Made by a program: the position numbers and the translations under genes. The notes under the pieces were generated by a model. That model was not told the DNA's origin, did not search any database, and saw nothing but the letters and a program-made list of their open reading frames with translations. Shown here in pieces: positions 7,642 through 16,181 of a stretch of 48,268 nucleotides of DNA (the stretch's first letter is position 1; each line of letters starts with the position of its first letter). The stretch comes from Desulfovibrionales bacterium (GTDB lineage: Bacteria > Desulfobacterota > Desulfovibrionia > Desulfovibrionales > Desulfovibrionaceae). The stretch covers positions 1 through 48,268 of the forward strand of contig JASGMV010000028.1 of the NCBI GenBank assembly GCA_030156255.1. The letters run 5' to 3'.

Positions 7642-8883
7642 ATGCCGGAATCAACGAGCACATACGAAACAGTCTTTGTCGCAAGGCAACCCGTGTTCGA
7701 TACCGAATTACGGGTTTGGGGATATGAACTGCTCTACCGCGACCAGCCGCACGCGCCCCGTGCGGAGTTCTCGGACGAAGTCAACGCCATCATCAAGATC
7801 ATGGCCAACGTCGCCCTTTGCCCGGACGCGGACTTTCGCCCGGCGAAAATCATGATCAACTTCCCGGCCAAAGCGTTGACCAACGACATACCACGCACCT
7901 TCCTTCCGGAGAGGACCGTGGCGGGCATGCAGGAGTATCTGGCGCCGAGCAAAGATCTGATAGAAGCCGTCGCCAAGCTCAGGAAAGACGGTTACTCGAT
8001 AGCCGTGGACAAGGCGTCTCCAGCCCCGTGCGCTCCAGAGTTCGCCGGCCTGCTGGATATCATCGCCATAGACGTCAGCCAGGAAATCGGCGTAGCGGAA
8101 GCGTTGGCGGCCGCAGCCAGAAATTGTCCGGGCGGACCCGCCCTGCTGGCCAAAAAGGTGGAGAGCCTTGCTCTGCTGGACCGCGCCCGCCGGTTGGGAT
8201 GTTCACTGTTCCAGGGCTTCTTCTTCCAAGAGCCTACGACGATAAGCAGCAAAAAAATTTCTTCAAGCGAGCTGGTCCGACTCAAACTCTTCGACATTAT
8301 CGAGCAGCAGGACCCTGATTTCCAGGCTCTGGCCGCAGCCATCGAATCGGACGTGGCGCTGAGCTACCGGTTGCTGACTTTTCTCAACTCAGCCGCCTTC
8401 GCCTTCACCCAGAAAATCACCTCCATCCACCAGGCCGTGGTGCTGACCGGTTGGCGACAACTGCGCGGCTGGCTCCGGCTTGTGCTCCTGACGGACATGG
8501 CCCCACCGGCCAAAACCCAGGAACTCGCCTTTCTATCGGCCCAGCGCGCCAAATTCCTCGAACTGGCCGGCCAGGACCACGGCAAAACGGAGCTGGCGGA
8601 CACACTGTTCCTGCTCGGGCTGTTCTCTCTGCTCGAACCCATGCTCGACGCCCCCATGCGAGAGATCGTCGCCTATCTGCCTCTGGCGGACGAGTTGAAA
8701 AGCGCCTTATGCCAGCGGCAGGGCGCACTCGCCCCCTGGCTGGCGCTGGCCGAGACCATCGAAAAATCTCGCTGGGACGAAGTCGACGCCGTCATGACCA
8801 GCCTCGGCCTGGACGCCGACAAGCTCGCGGAGGCCTATCACCGCTCCATCGAATGGACCAACACGTTTTTCGGGTCGCTGTAA
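7642..8883 (+). CDS. EAL-HDOD (YuxH-type) signalling protein with degenerate EAL domain
   Basis: 413 residues. The N-terminal part (about 10-195) has the EAL fold of c-di-GMP phosphodiesterases: VFVARQPVFDTELRVWGYELLYR, then MINFP and LGCSLFQGFFFQEP. The catalytic residues are not kept: ELL replaces EAL, DKAS stands where DDFG is expected, and AIDVSQ replaces the KxD motif. Hydrolysis is therefore unlikely and a binding or scaffolding role more likely. The C-terminal HDOD domain (about 200-400) begins LKLFDIIEQQDPDFQALAA. The start ATG follows GTGAAGAAC. The gene faces the HD-GYP gene, so both partners of a possible c-di-GMP module adjoin. Confidence 0.8.
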   Translation: MPESTSTYETVFVARQPVFDTELRVWGYELLYRDQPHAPRAEFSDEVNAIIKIMANVALCPDADFRPAKIMINFPAKALTNDIPRTFLPERTVAGMQEYLAPSKDLIEAVAKLRKDGYSIAVDKASPAPCAPEFAGLLDIIAIDVSQEIGVAEALAAAARNCPGGPALLAKKVESLALLDRARRLGCSLFQGFFFQEPTTISSKKISSSELVRLKLFDIIEQQDPDFQALAAAIESDVALSYRLLTFLNSAAFAFTQKITSIHQAVVLTGWRQLRGWLRLVLLTDMAPPAKTQELAFLSAQRAKFLELAGQDHGKTELADTLFLLGLFSLLEPMLDAPMREIVAYLPLADELKSALCQRQGALAPWLALAETIEKSRWDEVDAVMTSLGLDADKLAEAYHRSIEWTNTFFGSL

Positions 8884-8902
8884 GAGAGAGGCGCCCGAAC
8901 CA

Positions 8903-8918
8903 CGCCGCCGAGGCGGCG
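8903..8918. terminator. GC-rich hairpin between convergent EAL-HDOD and HD-GYP genes
   Basis: CGCCGCC-GA-GGCGGCG, a 7-bp stem just after the EAL-HDOD stop. No U-tract follows, so it is a weak terminator candidate. Confidence 0.3.
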
Positions 8919-9030
8919 CAGCCGGGCATTTGTCCAGCTTAGGATGCGCCCATCAATTCGTCATGCAATTGAGGGGCTCGCCTGTCATACGGATTGGCGC
9001 CACAAGGCGAAACAACAACCGGCGGTCGGG

Positions 9031-10107
9031 CTATCTCTTCGCCCAGACGCGGGCTCGCGCCCGCAGCTCCGCCACCTTGTCCTTGTCCTGGAAAACCTGC
9101 TGCAGCTGCGGGCTCGCCTTGATCAAAAAACTCAACAAGTGCTGGCAGCAACCGATGTCGTACTTCTCCGGGCTTTCCAGCAGGATCAACGCAGCCTGCA
9201 GGGGATTTTGGGCTTCCTGATAGTACCTGCGCGCCACCATGGCGCAAAAAGAATCCCCAACGGCGCAAACCTTCGCCAAGTCCGAAAGCGCATCGCCCCG
9301 TATCCCTTTGGGGTATCCGGAGCCGTCCAGCCGTTCGTGGTGGTCGCGCATGCAGGCGATGATCGCCTCGTCCTCCACGCGAAGCCGGTGCATCATCTTG
9401 AGTCCGACCTCGACATGATCCTTGATCTTGGCCTTTTCCCGATAGACCAGAGGCGTGTCCTTCTCCAGCACCGGCTTGGGCATTTGCGACATCCCCAAAT
9501 CGTGGATCAGCAGCCCCATGGCTATTTTGTTCAGAACCAGTTGGGCGGGCGGGGTTTTGGTCATTTGAAGATACACGGCCATGCCGACGAACAAAGAGCT
9601 CGCCCCGTGGTCCGCCAAACCGTTCTCACGGCTCAAGGCGTGAAAAAAATGCATCCAGCGAGCGGGATCGGCCCACAGATATTCGCAGAACACCGCCATA
9701 TCCTGCTCCAGAGCCTCGTATCCCGTTCTTGCTGGATTCTCTAGAAATTCCTGATACTTGTCACGAACCCCCATAAAAAAAACGCCCGCAGCGTCGCTTT
9801 CGTCCAGGTCGTGCTCCGTGAGCAACGCCCCCAAGTTCCGGCTCAAATGGCGGGCGAAAACCGTGTACTCGTTTCTGGCCAAGAAAAGGTTGCCGGCGTC
9901 GCAAAGCTCCGTGACCCGTTGTTTCTTGGCCCGGGAAAGCAAGGTCTCGGCGTTGAAGATCTTCACCGTACGGTTGAGTTCGGGGTCCTCTTCGTACAGA
10001 GAGACAGGCGTTCTGGCCGGAAAGGTGGCCAAGATATTCGGGCTGATTTGGAGAAACTCTTCAACCGACCCGTCAGCCGGTCCAGAGCGGTGATCATCGT
10101 CTGCCAT
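9031..10107 (-). CDS. HD-GYP domain protein, putative c-di-GMP phosphodiesterase
   Basis: 358 residues. The C-terminal HD-GYP domain (about 165-320) is intact: IHDLGM supplies the HD pair, DHVEVG and MRDHHERLDGSGYPKGI give the later His residues and the GYP triad. Such proteins hydrolyse c-di-GMP to pGpG or GMP. The N-terminal 150 residues (SPNILATFPARTPVSLYEED...) are a less conserved sensory or DUF3391-like region with no membrane segment, so the protein is cytoplasmic. The ATG has no strong ribosome site. It is convergent with the degenerate EAL-HDOD gene. The catalytic prediction is good; the input signal is unknown. Confidence 0.85.
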   Translation of the reverse strand: MADDDHRSGPADGSVEEFLQISPNILATFPARTPVSLYEEDPELNRTVKIFNAETLLSRAKKQRVTELCDAGNLFLARNEYTVFARHLSRNLGALLTEHDLDESDAAGVFFMGVRDKYQEFLENPARTGYEALEQDMAVFCEYLWADPARWMHFFHALSRENGLADHGASSLFVGMAVYLQMTKTPPAQLVLNKIAMGLLIHDLGMSQMPKPVLEKDTPLVYREKAKIKDHVEVGLKMMHRLRVEDEAIIACMRDHHERLDGSGYPKGIRGDALSDLAKVCAVGDSFCAMVARRYYQEAQNPLQAALILLESPEKYDIGCCQHLLSFLIKASPQLQQVFQDKDKVAELRARARVWAKR

Positions 10108-10296
10108 CGGAACAAAACCTTTGGCCGGCTTTTTGGGTTACGAAACCATCCGATATCACAATAACATATTCTATTTATTGTATGTTCGCAACAATCGGAA
10201 GGCGCCGATATCTCTAAACGCTCCTTCTACGCCTCTTGCTCCGGCCCGCTTCTTGCTATCTTAGCATAACCGGTAACTTTTGCCCAAGGAGCAGTC

Positions 10297-10497
10297 ATGC
10301 CCAAAGTTGTTTGCCACCGCTGCCGGAAATCCGTCCAGGACCATGACTTTTATATCGAGTCCCGCGGCGGGCCCATATGCAGCTCCTGCATCCTGGCCGC
10401 GGAGGAGCGATCCGTTCAACCAGCGACCCTCCAGAAAAACAACACGGAAACTCAAATTTTCGGCCCTCTCGCCGCCTGGGCCGATGCGTCCAAGTGA
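10297..10497 (+). CDS. small zinc-ribbon-like protein
   Basis: 66 residues, with CHRC at 6-9 and CSSC at 28-31, two CxxC pairs 18 residues apart that should bind one zinc ion. The remainder is hydrophilic and uncharacterised. An AAGGAG site lies seven bases before the ATG. It stands alone, convergent with hflC and sharing its terminator. It could be an accessory or nucleic-acid-binding protein; no function can be assigned. Confidence 0.7.
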   Translation: MPKVVCHRCRKSVQDHDFYIESRGGPICSSCILAAEERSVQPATLQKNNTETQIFGPLAAWADASK

Positions 10498-10505
10498 TTT
10501 CCGGT

Positions 10506-10529
10506 CGGAGGCGGCGAAAGCCGCCTCCG
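10506..10529. terminator. bidirectional terminator between zinc-ribbon gene and hflC
   Basis: CGGAGGCGGC-GAAA-GCCGCCTCCG, a perfect 10-bp stem capped by a GNRA tetraloop, then a T/A-rich run. It lies between two convergent genes. Confidence 0.75.
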
Positions 10530-10542
10530 TGCTGCCTTATTA

Positions 10543-11394
10543 TTATTTGAGAAAACGCAGGAAGTTATCGTCCGGCGTCAGGACCATCTTGGCGTTGTCT
10601 TTGAACGACCGCTCATAGGCGTCCAGACTTCGCTTGAAAGCGTAAAACTCCGGCGACTGCTGAATGGCCTGGGCGTAAATGGCTATGGACTGGGCGTCGC
10701 CTTCTCCGCGCGTCATGTCGGAGGTCTTTCCCGCTTCAGCCAAGAGAATAGCCCGCTCCTTATTGGCTTGGGCCTTGATCTTGGCGCCCTCCTCTCGGCC
10801 TTCCGACCGGTACTGCTTGGCGATGCGTTCGCGTTCGGCCCGCATCCGTCCGAAGATGGCCCGCTCGTTTTCCGGAGGAAGATCGGTGCGCTTGATGCGC
10901 ACGTCCACGACCTCGATGCCGAAGCTGTCCGCCGTTTGGTTGGATTCGCGGGTCACCCGGCTCATGATCTCCACCCGCTTGGTGGACACCACTTCGACCA
11001 GCGTATACTGGCCCAAGGCCTCACGCATTTTCGAATAGATGATGTCGTCCAACTTGGCCTGGGCGCTGGCGATGGTGCGTACGGTCTTGTAGAACTGCAA
11101 CGGCCGCACGATCCTCCATTTGGAGTAGTTGTCCACCACCATATTTTTCTTGTCTTTGGTCAAAATCTCCGCCGGATGGGCGTCGTAATCCAACAGGCGG
11201 GCGTCGAAGTTGATGCTGGTCTGCACAAAGGGCAGCTTGAAGTGCAAGCCCGGCTGCAACGGGCCGGCCACGGGCTTGCCCAACTGGACCACGATAGCCC
11301 GCTCGATCTGGCTCACCACGAAAACGCTTTGATAGACGACCAGCAAGACAACGAAAAGGCCGACGACAACGGCGATGGGAGTGGTCTTCTTCAT
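10543..11394 (-). CDS. hflC: HflC, membrane protease modulator subunit
   Basis: 283-residue SPFH/band-7 protein. One N-terminal membrane segment (IAVVVGLFVVLLVVYQSVFVV, about 7-27) is followed by the SPFH domain (QIERAIVVQLGKPV onward) and a coiled-coil rich in Glu/Arg/Ala (about 180-235). With HflK it forms the ring complex that surrounds FtsH protease. The ATG overlaps the hflK stop by four bases (ATGA), as is usual for this operon. The C-terminus ends YAFKRSLDAYERSF...FLRFLK, a typical HflC ending. Confidence 0.95.
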   Translation of the reverse strand: MKKTTPIAVVVGLFVVLLVVYQSVFVVSQIERAIVVQLGKPVAGPLQPGLHFKLPFVQTSINFDARLLDYDAHPAEILTKDKKNMVVDNYSKWRIVRPLQFYKTVRTIASAQAKLDDIIYSKMREALGQYTLVEVVSTKRVEIMSRVTRESNQTADSFGIEVVDVRIKRTDLPPENERAIFGRMRAERERIAKQYRSEGREEGAKIKAQANKERAILLAEAGKTSDMTRGEGDAQSIAIYAQAIQQSPEFYAFKRSLDAYERSFKDNAKMVLTPDDNFLRFLK

Positions 11395-12461
11395 TGCTTC
11401 GCCCCCCCCGCCTGCGTGGCTGCAGGCAACCGGTCCAGCGGCAAGTACGGTACGGCCCGGGACATGGCCTCCTCGCCCAGGATCAGCTTCTCCAGCTTCG
11501 GATTGGCCAGGATGCGCTCCATGGACTCGATGAACAACCGCGTACGGGTCACATCTTTGGCCTTGTTGTACTCGGCCAGAATTTTCAAGAATCGGCTCGC
11601 TTCGCCCTGGGCGGTCAAAATTTCGCTTTCTTTGTAAGCCTGGGCCTGATTCACGATCATGGCCGCCTCGCCCCGGGTCTTGGGTAGAATGTCGTTTCGA
11701 TAGGCCTCGGCCTCGTTGATGAACCGGCTTTTGTCCTCTCGGGCGCTGGCCACGTCCTTGAATGCGTCGATGACCTCCGCCGGCGGATGCACATCCTGCA
11801 GTTGCACCACCATAACGTCAACCCCGGCCTGATAGTTGTCCAGAATCCGCTGCATCAGATCCAAGGTCTGGTTTTGGATCTCCACCTTGCCCGAGGTCAA
11901 GGCCGCATCGATCCGACTGTGGCCGATGACCTCGCGCATGGCCGCTTCCGCCGCGTTCTTGATGGTCTCCGCCTGTTGGCTGATGTTGAACAAGTAATGC
12001 ACGGCGTCTTTGATTTTGTATTGCACAATAAACTGCACATCGACAATGTTTTCGTCGCCGGTGAGCATCAACGACTCTTCCGGCACCGGTCGGATCTGCC
12101 CCTGCTGGAAGTTCCGCTCTCCGCCGAACGACCTGAATCCGACCTCAACCCGGCGAACCACCGTGACTTTCGGGGTCAACACGCTTTCCACCGGGTAAGG
12201 AATGTGGTAGTGGGGCCCAGACGTGGTTATCCGGTTGAAAGCGCCGAAACGGGTCACCACGCCGACTTCGTCAGGCTCCACAATATAGATACCGGATAGT
12301 ATCCAAATCAGGATGACGATCAACGCAATGAGCTTGCCGCTTGGCGCCCGAAAGCCTTTGAACTTGTTCAGATGCTTGTTAAACTCTTCAACCCCCGACG
12401 GAAATTGCCCACCGGAGCGCCGCTGCCTTTGTTCGGTTAATTTTTCCCAGTCCCAGTTCAT
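11391..12461 (-). CDS. hflK: HflK, membrane protease modulator subunit
   Basis: 356 residues. The N-terminal cytosolic arm is Gly/Arg-rich (MNWDWEKLTEQRQRRSGGQF), then a membrane segment (KLIALIVILIWILSGIYIV, about 43-61) and an SPFH domain starting VEPDEVGVVTRFGAF. The long coiled coil (about 235-310) contains SRFINEAEAYRNDILPKTRGEA, which is well conserved in HflK. It partners HflC to control FtsH. First gene of the hflKC pair, divergent from the phosphomannomutase gene over 84 bases. Confidence 0.95.
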   Translation of the reverse strand: MNWDWEKLTEQRQRRSGGQFPSGVEEFNKHLNKFKGFRAPSGKLIALIVILIWILSGIYIVEPDEVGVVTRFGAFNRITTSGPHYHIPYPVESVLTPKVTVVRRVEVGFRSFGGERNFQQGQIRPVPEESLMLTGDENIVDVQFIVQYKIKDAVHYLFNISQQAETIKNAAEAAMREVIGHSRIDAALTSGKVEIQNQTLDLMQRILDNYQAGVDVMVVQLQDVHPPAEVIDAFKDVASAREDKSRFINEAEAYRNDILPKTRGEAAMIVNQAQAYKESEILTAQGEASRFLKILAEYNKAKDVTRTRLFIESMERILANPKLEKLILGEEAMSRAVPYLPLDRLPAATQAGGAKQ

Positions 12462-12517
12462 AATGAGTTCTGATAGGCTAGCCGACTTGCAAGGTCAAGA
12501 GAAGCTCGGCCAAAGGG

Positions 12518-12536
12518 CCATATCTTTATATGGAGG
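12518..12536 (+). promoter_or_regulatory. hairpin touching the phosphomannomutase ribosome site
   Basis: CCATAT-CTTT-ATATGG (12518-12533) overlaps the first bases of the GGAGG ribosome site (12532-12536), nine bases before the start codon. It could modulate initiation; the stem is short and AT-rich, so this is a weak inference. Confidence 0.3.
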
Positions 12537-12545
12537 AAGCAGTTC

Positions 12546-13919
12546 ATGACGGCCTTCGCCGGCGACGTTTTTCGCGCATACGACATTCGCGGCGTGGTGG
12601 GAAAAGACTTTGACGAATCCTGGGTGGAGCGGCTGGGGCTTGCGGTCGGCGCCCATTTCCGGAAGCATGGCCTCGGCAGGGCCGTGGTGGGCCGGGACGT
12701 GCGGCCCAGCTCCGAGTCGTTCGAGTCCGCATTGGCCAAAGGCCTTCTCTCCGCCGGCGTGGACGTCATTCTCCTCGGCGAAGTCCCCACGCCCGTCTTC
12801 TACTTTGCGGCCTTGCAGCTGAACACCCGGGCGGGCGTCGTGGTGACCGCCAGCCATAACCCCCCCCAGTACAACGGGTTCAAGATCTGGCGCGGACCGA
12901 CCACCATCCATGGTGAAGAAATCCAGCAAATACGGCGCATCTTCGAGACCGGGCCAACGCCAGCCGGCGCGCCCGGCCTGCTCTCCCGCCATGACATCCT
13001 GCCGGCGTATTACGACGACGCCCTCTCCGAAATTCGCCTTCGGAACCCCGTCAAAGTGGTTCTGGACGGAGGCAACGGCGTGGCCGGACCGGTCTGCCTG
13101 GAGCTGTTGCGCCGGGCCGGCGCGGACGTCGTCCCCCTGTATTGCGACCCGGACGGCCGGTTTCCCAACCACCATCCCGACCCCATGGTGGAAGCCAATC
13201 TTGCGGCCCTGAAAGACAAGGTCCTGGCCGAAGGCGCCCACCTCGGCGTAGCGATGGACGGCGACGGAGACCGCTTGGGAGCGGTGGACGAAACCGGCGC
13301 GTTCATGGCCGCGGACAGGTTGCTCGCCCTCTTCGCCCGGGACGTGCTGGAGGAGCGCCCAGGCGCCCAGATCATTGGAGACGTCAAGTGCACCCAGCTG
13401 CTGTTCGACGACATCGAGACCCACGGGGGAAAGGCGATCATGGCCGCCACGGGGCATTCGCTGATGAAGGCCAAAATCCTGGAGACCGGCGCGCCCCTGG
13501 CCGGGGAGCTCAGCGGGCATCTTTTCTTCAATGACCGCCACCACGGCTACGACGACGCCGCCTACGCCGCCCTGCGCCTCGTGGAAATCCTGGCCAAGGA
13601 CCCGGCGAGGCCCCTGTCCGGACGCCTGGCGGACTGGCCGGCCACGGCCGCCACGCCCGAGCAGCGGATACATTGTCCGGACGCCATCAAATTCAAGGTT
13701 GTCCAAATCGTGCGCGACCGGTTGGCCGAAGACCGGCCCGTCGTGGACATCGACGGCGTGCGGGCGGTGTTCCCTGACGGATGGGGCCTGCTCCGGGCCT
13801 CGAACACGGAGCCCGATCTCGTCCTGCGCTTCGAGGCCTCCAGCAAGGAGGGCGCCTGCGCAATCAAGAAAACGGTCATGGAGGCCCTGAACGAGGCGCT
13901 CCGAAAAATCGGCGGGTAA
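12546..13919 (+). CDS. manB: phosphomannomutase/phosphoglucomutase
   Basis: 457-residue alpha-D-phosphohexomutase that interconverts mannose- or glucose-6-phosphate and the 1-phosphate, feeding nucleotide-sugar and envelope polysaccharide synthesis. The catalytic phosphoserine is S103 in VTASHNPPQYNGFK. The Mg2+ loop is DGDGDR (about 238-243), the substrate-specificity loop reads GELSGH (about 320-325), and the C-terminal phosphate-binding loop is RASNTEPDLVLRF. The length and loop suit the AlgC/ManB subfamily with dual specificity. GGAGGAAGC precedes the ATG. It heads a run with the TPM-like gene and rnhA on the same strand. Confidence 0.93.
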   Translation: MTAFAGDVFRAYDIRGVVGKDFDESWVERLGLAVGAHFRKHGLGRAVVGRDVRPSSESFESALAKGLLSAGVDVILLGEVPTPVFYFAALQLNTRAGVVVTASHNPPQYNGFKIWRGPTTIHGEEIQQIRRIFETGPTPAGAPGLLSRHDILPAYYDDALSEIRLRNPVKVVLDGGNGVAGPVCLELLRRAGADVVPLYCDPDGRFPNHHPDPMVEANLAALKDKVLAEGAHLGVAMDGDGDRLGAVDETGAFMAADRLLALFARDVLEERPGAQIIGDVKCTQLLFDDIETHGGKAIMAATGHSLMKAKILETGAPLAGELSGHLFFNDRHHGYDDAAYAALRLVEILAKDPARPLSGRLADWPATAATPEQRIHCPDAIKFKVVQIVRDRLAEDRPVVDIDGVRAVFPDGWGLLRASNTEPDLVLRFEASSKEGACAIKKTVMEALNEALRKIGG

Positions 13920-13936
13920 CCCGCCAAGGAGGCCGC

Positions 13937-14458
13937 ATGGGATTGTTTTCCACCAGGGGAAGGAGCCCGGCCGAACACATGATCCGCATGCTGCTGCTGC
14001 TTTTGGTGTTCTTGGGCGTGGTCTGGGCCTTCTGGAAAAACAACGAGCGGGTCATCACCCGTTTGGAGTCCAAACAGACGGTCTGGGACGAGACGGGACA
14101 AATGAGCGAACGCGACCAAGCCTATGCGGCCAGTTTCGCCGAAGCCCTGCGCGACCGCTACGGGGTGACGCTCAAACTGCAGATACGCAACGGTCCCGTG
14201 GAGGCGCCCAAACTGGACGCCAAGACCCTTTTTATCGGCGTCTCCCCCCAGAACGGGCAGGCCGTGGTGGTGTTTCCCCCCCTGCTCCGCTCCGGGCTCG
14301 GCGAATCCTTTGTCCGGTACATCACGGGCCCCCATTTCGAGGAATACTTCCGCAAAGGCGAATGGGAGGAGGGCTTGAGAAATATGTTCGATCTCACCTG
14401 GGGGCAGCTTTTGCGCCTGGAAAAAGAAAACGCCCCGCAGGAGGAAACCGGTGGCTGA
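13937..14458 (+). CDS. membrane-anchored TPM-like domain protein
   Basis: 173 residues. A single membrane segment ([16 protein letters not shown], about 17-32) is followed by a soluble domain. The stretch [21 protein letters not shown]...[17 protein letters not shown] (about 95-155) resembles the TPM fold (Psb32/YgcG-like), in which a similar HF-x-F-xxGD/EW-xxG pattern closes the domain. The resemblance is by eye and moderate. AAGGAGG stands six bases before the ATG. It lies 17 bases after the mutase gene and overlaps rnhA by eight bases, so the three are probably cotranscribed. Role unknown; possibly envelope assembly or stress. Confidence 0.6.
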   Translation: MGLFSTRGRSPAEHMIRMLLLLLVFLGVVWAFWKNNERVITRLESKQTVWDETGQMSERDQAYAASFAEALRDRYGVTLKLQIRNGPVEAPKLDAKTLFIGVSPQNGQAVVVFPPLLRSGLGESFVRYITGPHFEEYFRKGEWEEGLRNMFDLTWGQLLRLEKENAPQEETGG

Positions 14459-14921
14459 ACAAAAAAAGGTGGTCGCCTACACGGACGGCGCTTGCCTGGG
14501 CAATCCCGGCCCCGGGGGCTACGGCGCGGTGCTTCTGTTCGGCGAGGAGCGCAAGGAGCTGTCCGGCGGGTTCCGACCGACGACCAACAACCGCATGGAG
14601 TTGCTGGCGGTTCTGGAGGCGCTGGGCGCCCTGAAGGAGCCTTGCCGGGTGGATCTGTATACGGACTCCAAATACGTTCGGGACGCCATCGAGAAAGGAT
14701 GGCTTCGGTCGTGGACGCGCAACGGCTGGCGCACCGCAGCGAAAAAGCCGGTCAAGAACAAGGACTTGTGGCTGCGGCTCTCTCCCTTGCTCAGCGCTCA
14801 TGACGTCGCGTTTCATTGGGTGCCGGGGCACAGCGGCGTGCCTGAAAACGAACGCTGCGACGAGTTGGCCTCCGCGGCCGCCCGCCGGACGGGGCTCCCC
14901 AAAGATCCGGGGTATCCTTAA
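14451..14921 (+). CDS. rnhA: ribonuclease HI
   Basis: 156 residues. Cleaves RNA in RNA-DNA hybrids in the cytoplasm. The acidic active site is visible: D12 in YTDGAC, E50 in NNRMELL, D72 in YTDSKY, and the last Asp in NERCDELA, with the catalytic His in WVPGHSG. The basic handle ([25 protein letters not shown]) is present, as in E. coli RNase HI. Start is GTG with GGAGGAAACC just upstream, overlapping the end of the TPM-like gene in another frame. Full length. Confidence 0.95.
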   Translation: MAEQKKVVAYTDGACLGNPGPGGYGAVLLFGEERKELSGGFRPTTNNRMELLAVLEALGALKEPCRVDLYTDSKYVRDAIEKGWLRSWTRNGWRTAAKKPVKNKDLWLRLSPLLSAHDVAFHWVPGHSGVPENERCDELASAAARRTGLPKDPGYP

Positions 14922-15043
14922 ATCGCCCTATAAAGTGATTTCCTCCTTCATCCGATAAAACGTTTGGTCGTTAAACGATAGGGGCGGCGATCCAGAAACC
15001 ACCCCTCGCGCCGCAAAGTTGGGCGCAGATGAAGGAGAACGCC

Positions 15044-16162
15044 ATGAATACGTCTTTGCCTTTCGGCGTTGTGCTCAAATCCGGAAAAATCATCGGACGC
15101 GGGCGCCCGTGTTTTCTGGTCGCTGAAATCGGCAACAACCACCAGGGCGACATGGGCATGGCCAAGGAGATGGTGGCCCGCGCAGCCGAAGCCGGAGCGG
15201 ACGCCGTCAAGCTCCAAAAGCGCGACATCGAAAGCCTGTTGACCGCCGAAGGCCGCGCCCGACCCTATACGGGACGCAACAGCTTCGGCGCCACCTACGG
15301 AGAACACCGCCGGGCGTTGGAGCTGTCCACGGACCAGATGGCCGAATTGAAGCATTTGGCCGAGCTGCTGGGTCTCGTCTTTTTCGCCTCCGTCTGGGAC
15401 GCCGTCAGCTTGAAGCAAATGGCGGATCTGGACATGGAGCTGCTCAAAATCGCCTCGGCCGACTTGACCACGCTTCCCTTGCTGCGCATGGCGGCGAGCA
15501 CGGGCGTTCCCCTGGTGCTCTCCACGGGCATGAGCGCCTGGCCGGAAATCGACGCGGCCGTGGCCTGCGTCCAGGAATACGAAACGCCGACAATCCTGCT
15601 GCATTGCAACTCCAGCTATCCGTGCCCGGACCATGAAACGGGCGTCATGGTGATGGAGGCGCTTCGCAGGCGCTACGGGCTTCCCGTCGGCTACTCCGGC
15701 CACGAGTCGGGCCTGGGGCCGAGCATCGCCGCGGCGGTGATGTCGGCGTGCATGGTGGAGCGGCACGTCACTTTGGACAAAAGCCTGCCCGGGACGGACC
15801 ACGCCGCCTCCTTGACCCTTGACGAGTTCGGACAGATGGCCCGATTGATCCGCGAAGCCGAGGCCGCTCTTTCCCTTCGGGAGAAACGGGTGAGCGAAAC
15901 GGAGCGCAACTGCGCGGCAAAGCTTAGAAAGAGCATCGTCTTTTCCCGGGACATGCCGGCCGGCCGCCGCATCGCCGAGACGGACCTGGCTGCGAAGTGC
16001 CCTGGAGACGGGGTTTCCTGCCTGTTTTGGGACAAAGTGGTCGGACGCAGACTGCTGCGGCCGGTTCGATGCGAAGAGCCCTTCGCCTGGAGCATGGTGG
16101 CCGAAGACGCCGCACCGGACCTGGAGGAAGAGCCTCGACGGATTGCGGCGTCCAAGGCTTAG
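15044..16162 (+). CDS. neuB: N-acetylneuraminate synthase family protein (NeuB-like)
   Basis: 372 residues. NeuB enzymes condense phosphoenolpyruvate with an N-acetylated hexosamine to give a nonulosonic (sialic-type) acid. Family marks: FLVAEIGNNHQGDMGMAKEM at the N-terminus, DAVKLQKRDIESL, LKIASADLTTLPLLRMAAS, LLHCNSSYPCPDHETGVMVM and GYSGHESGLGPSIAAAVMSA. A C-terminal SAF/antifreeze-like domain (about 285-350) begins RKSIVFSRDMPAGRRI. ATG preceded by AAGGAGAACGCC. It stands alone: no neuA, neuC, pse or leg genes are in the window, so which nonulosonic acid is made cannot be told. Confidence 0.85.
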   Translation: MNTSLPFGVVLKSGKIIGRGRPCFLVAEIGNNHQGDMGMAKEMVARAAEAGADAVKLQKRDIESLLTAEGRARPYTGRNSFGATYGEHRRALELSTDQMAELKHLAELLGLVFFASVWDAVSLKQMADLDMELLKIASADLTTLPLLRMAASTGVPLVLSTGMSAWPEIDAAVACVQEYETPTILLHCNSSYPCPDHETGVMVMEALRRRYGLPVGYSGHESGLGPSIAAAVMSACMVERHVTLDKSLPGTDHAASLTLDEFGQMARLIREAEAALSLREKRVSETERNCAAKLRKSIVFSRDMPAGRRIAETDLAAKCPGDGVSCLFWDKVVGRRLLRPVRCEEPFAWSMVAEDAAPDLEEEPRRIAASKA

Positions 16163-16181
16163 CCGGTCGCGAGGCGCCTCC

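Noticed and set aside
12495-13706. Long open frame on the minus strand opposite the phosphomannomutase gene
   Set aside because: Shadow frame of a high-GC gene; the plus-strand product has complete catalytic motifs.
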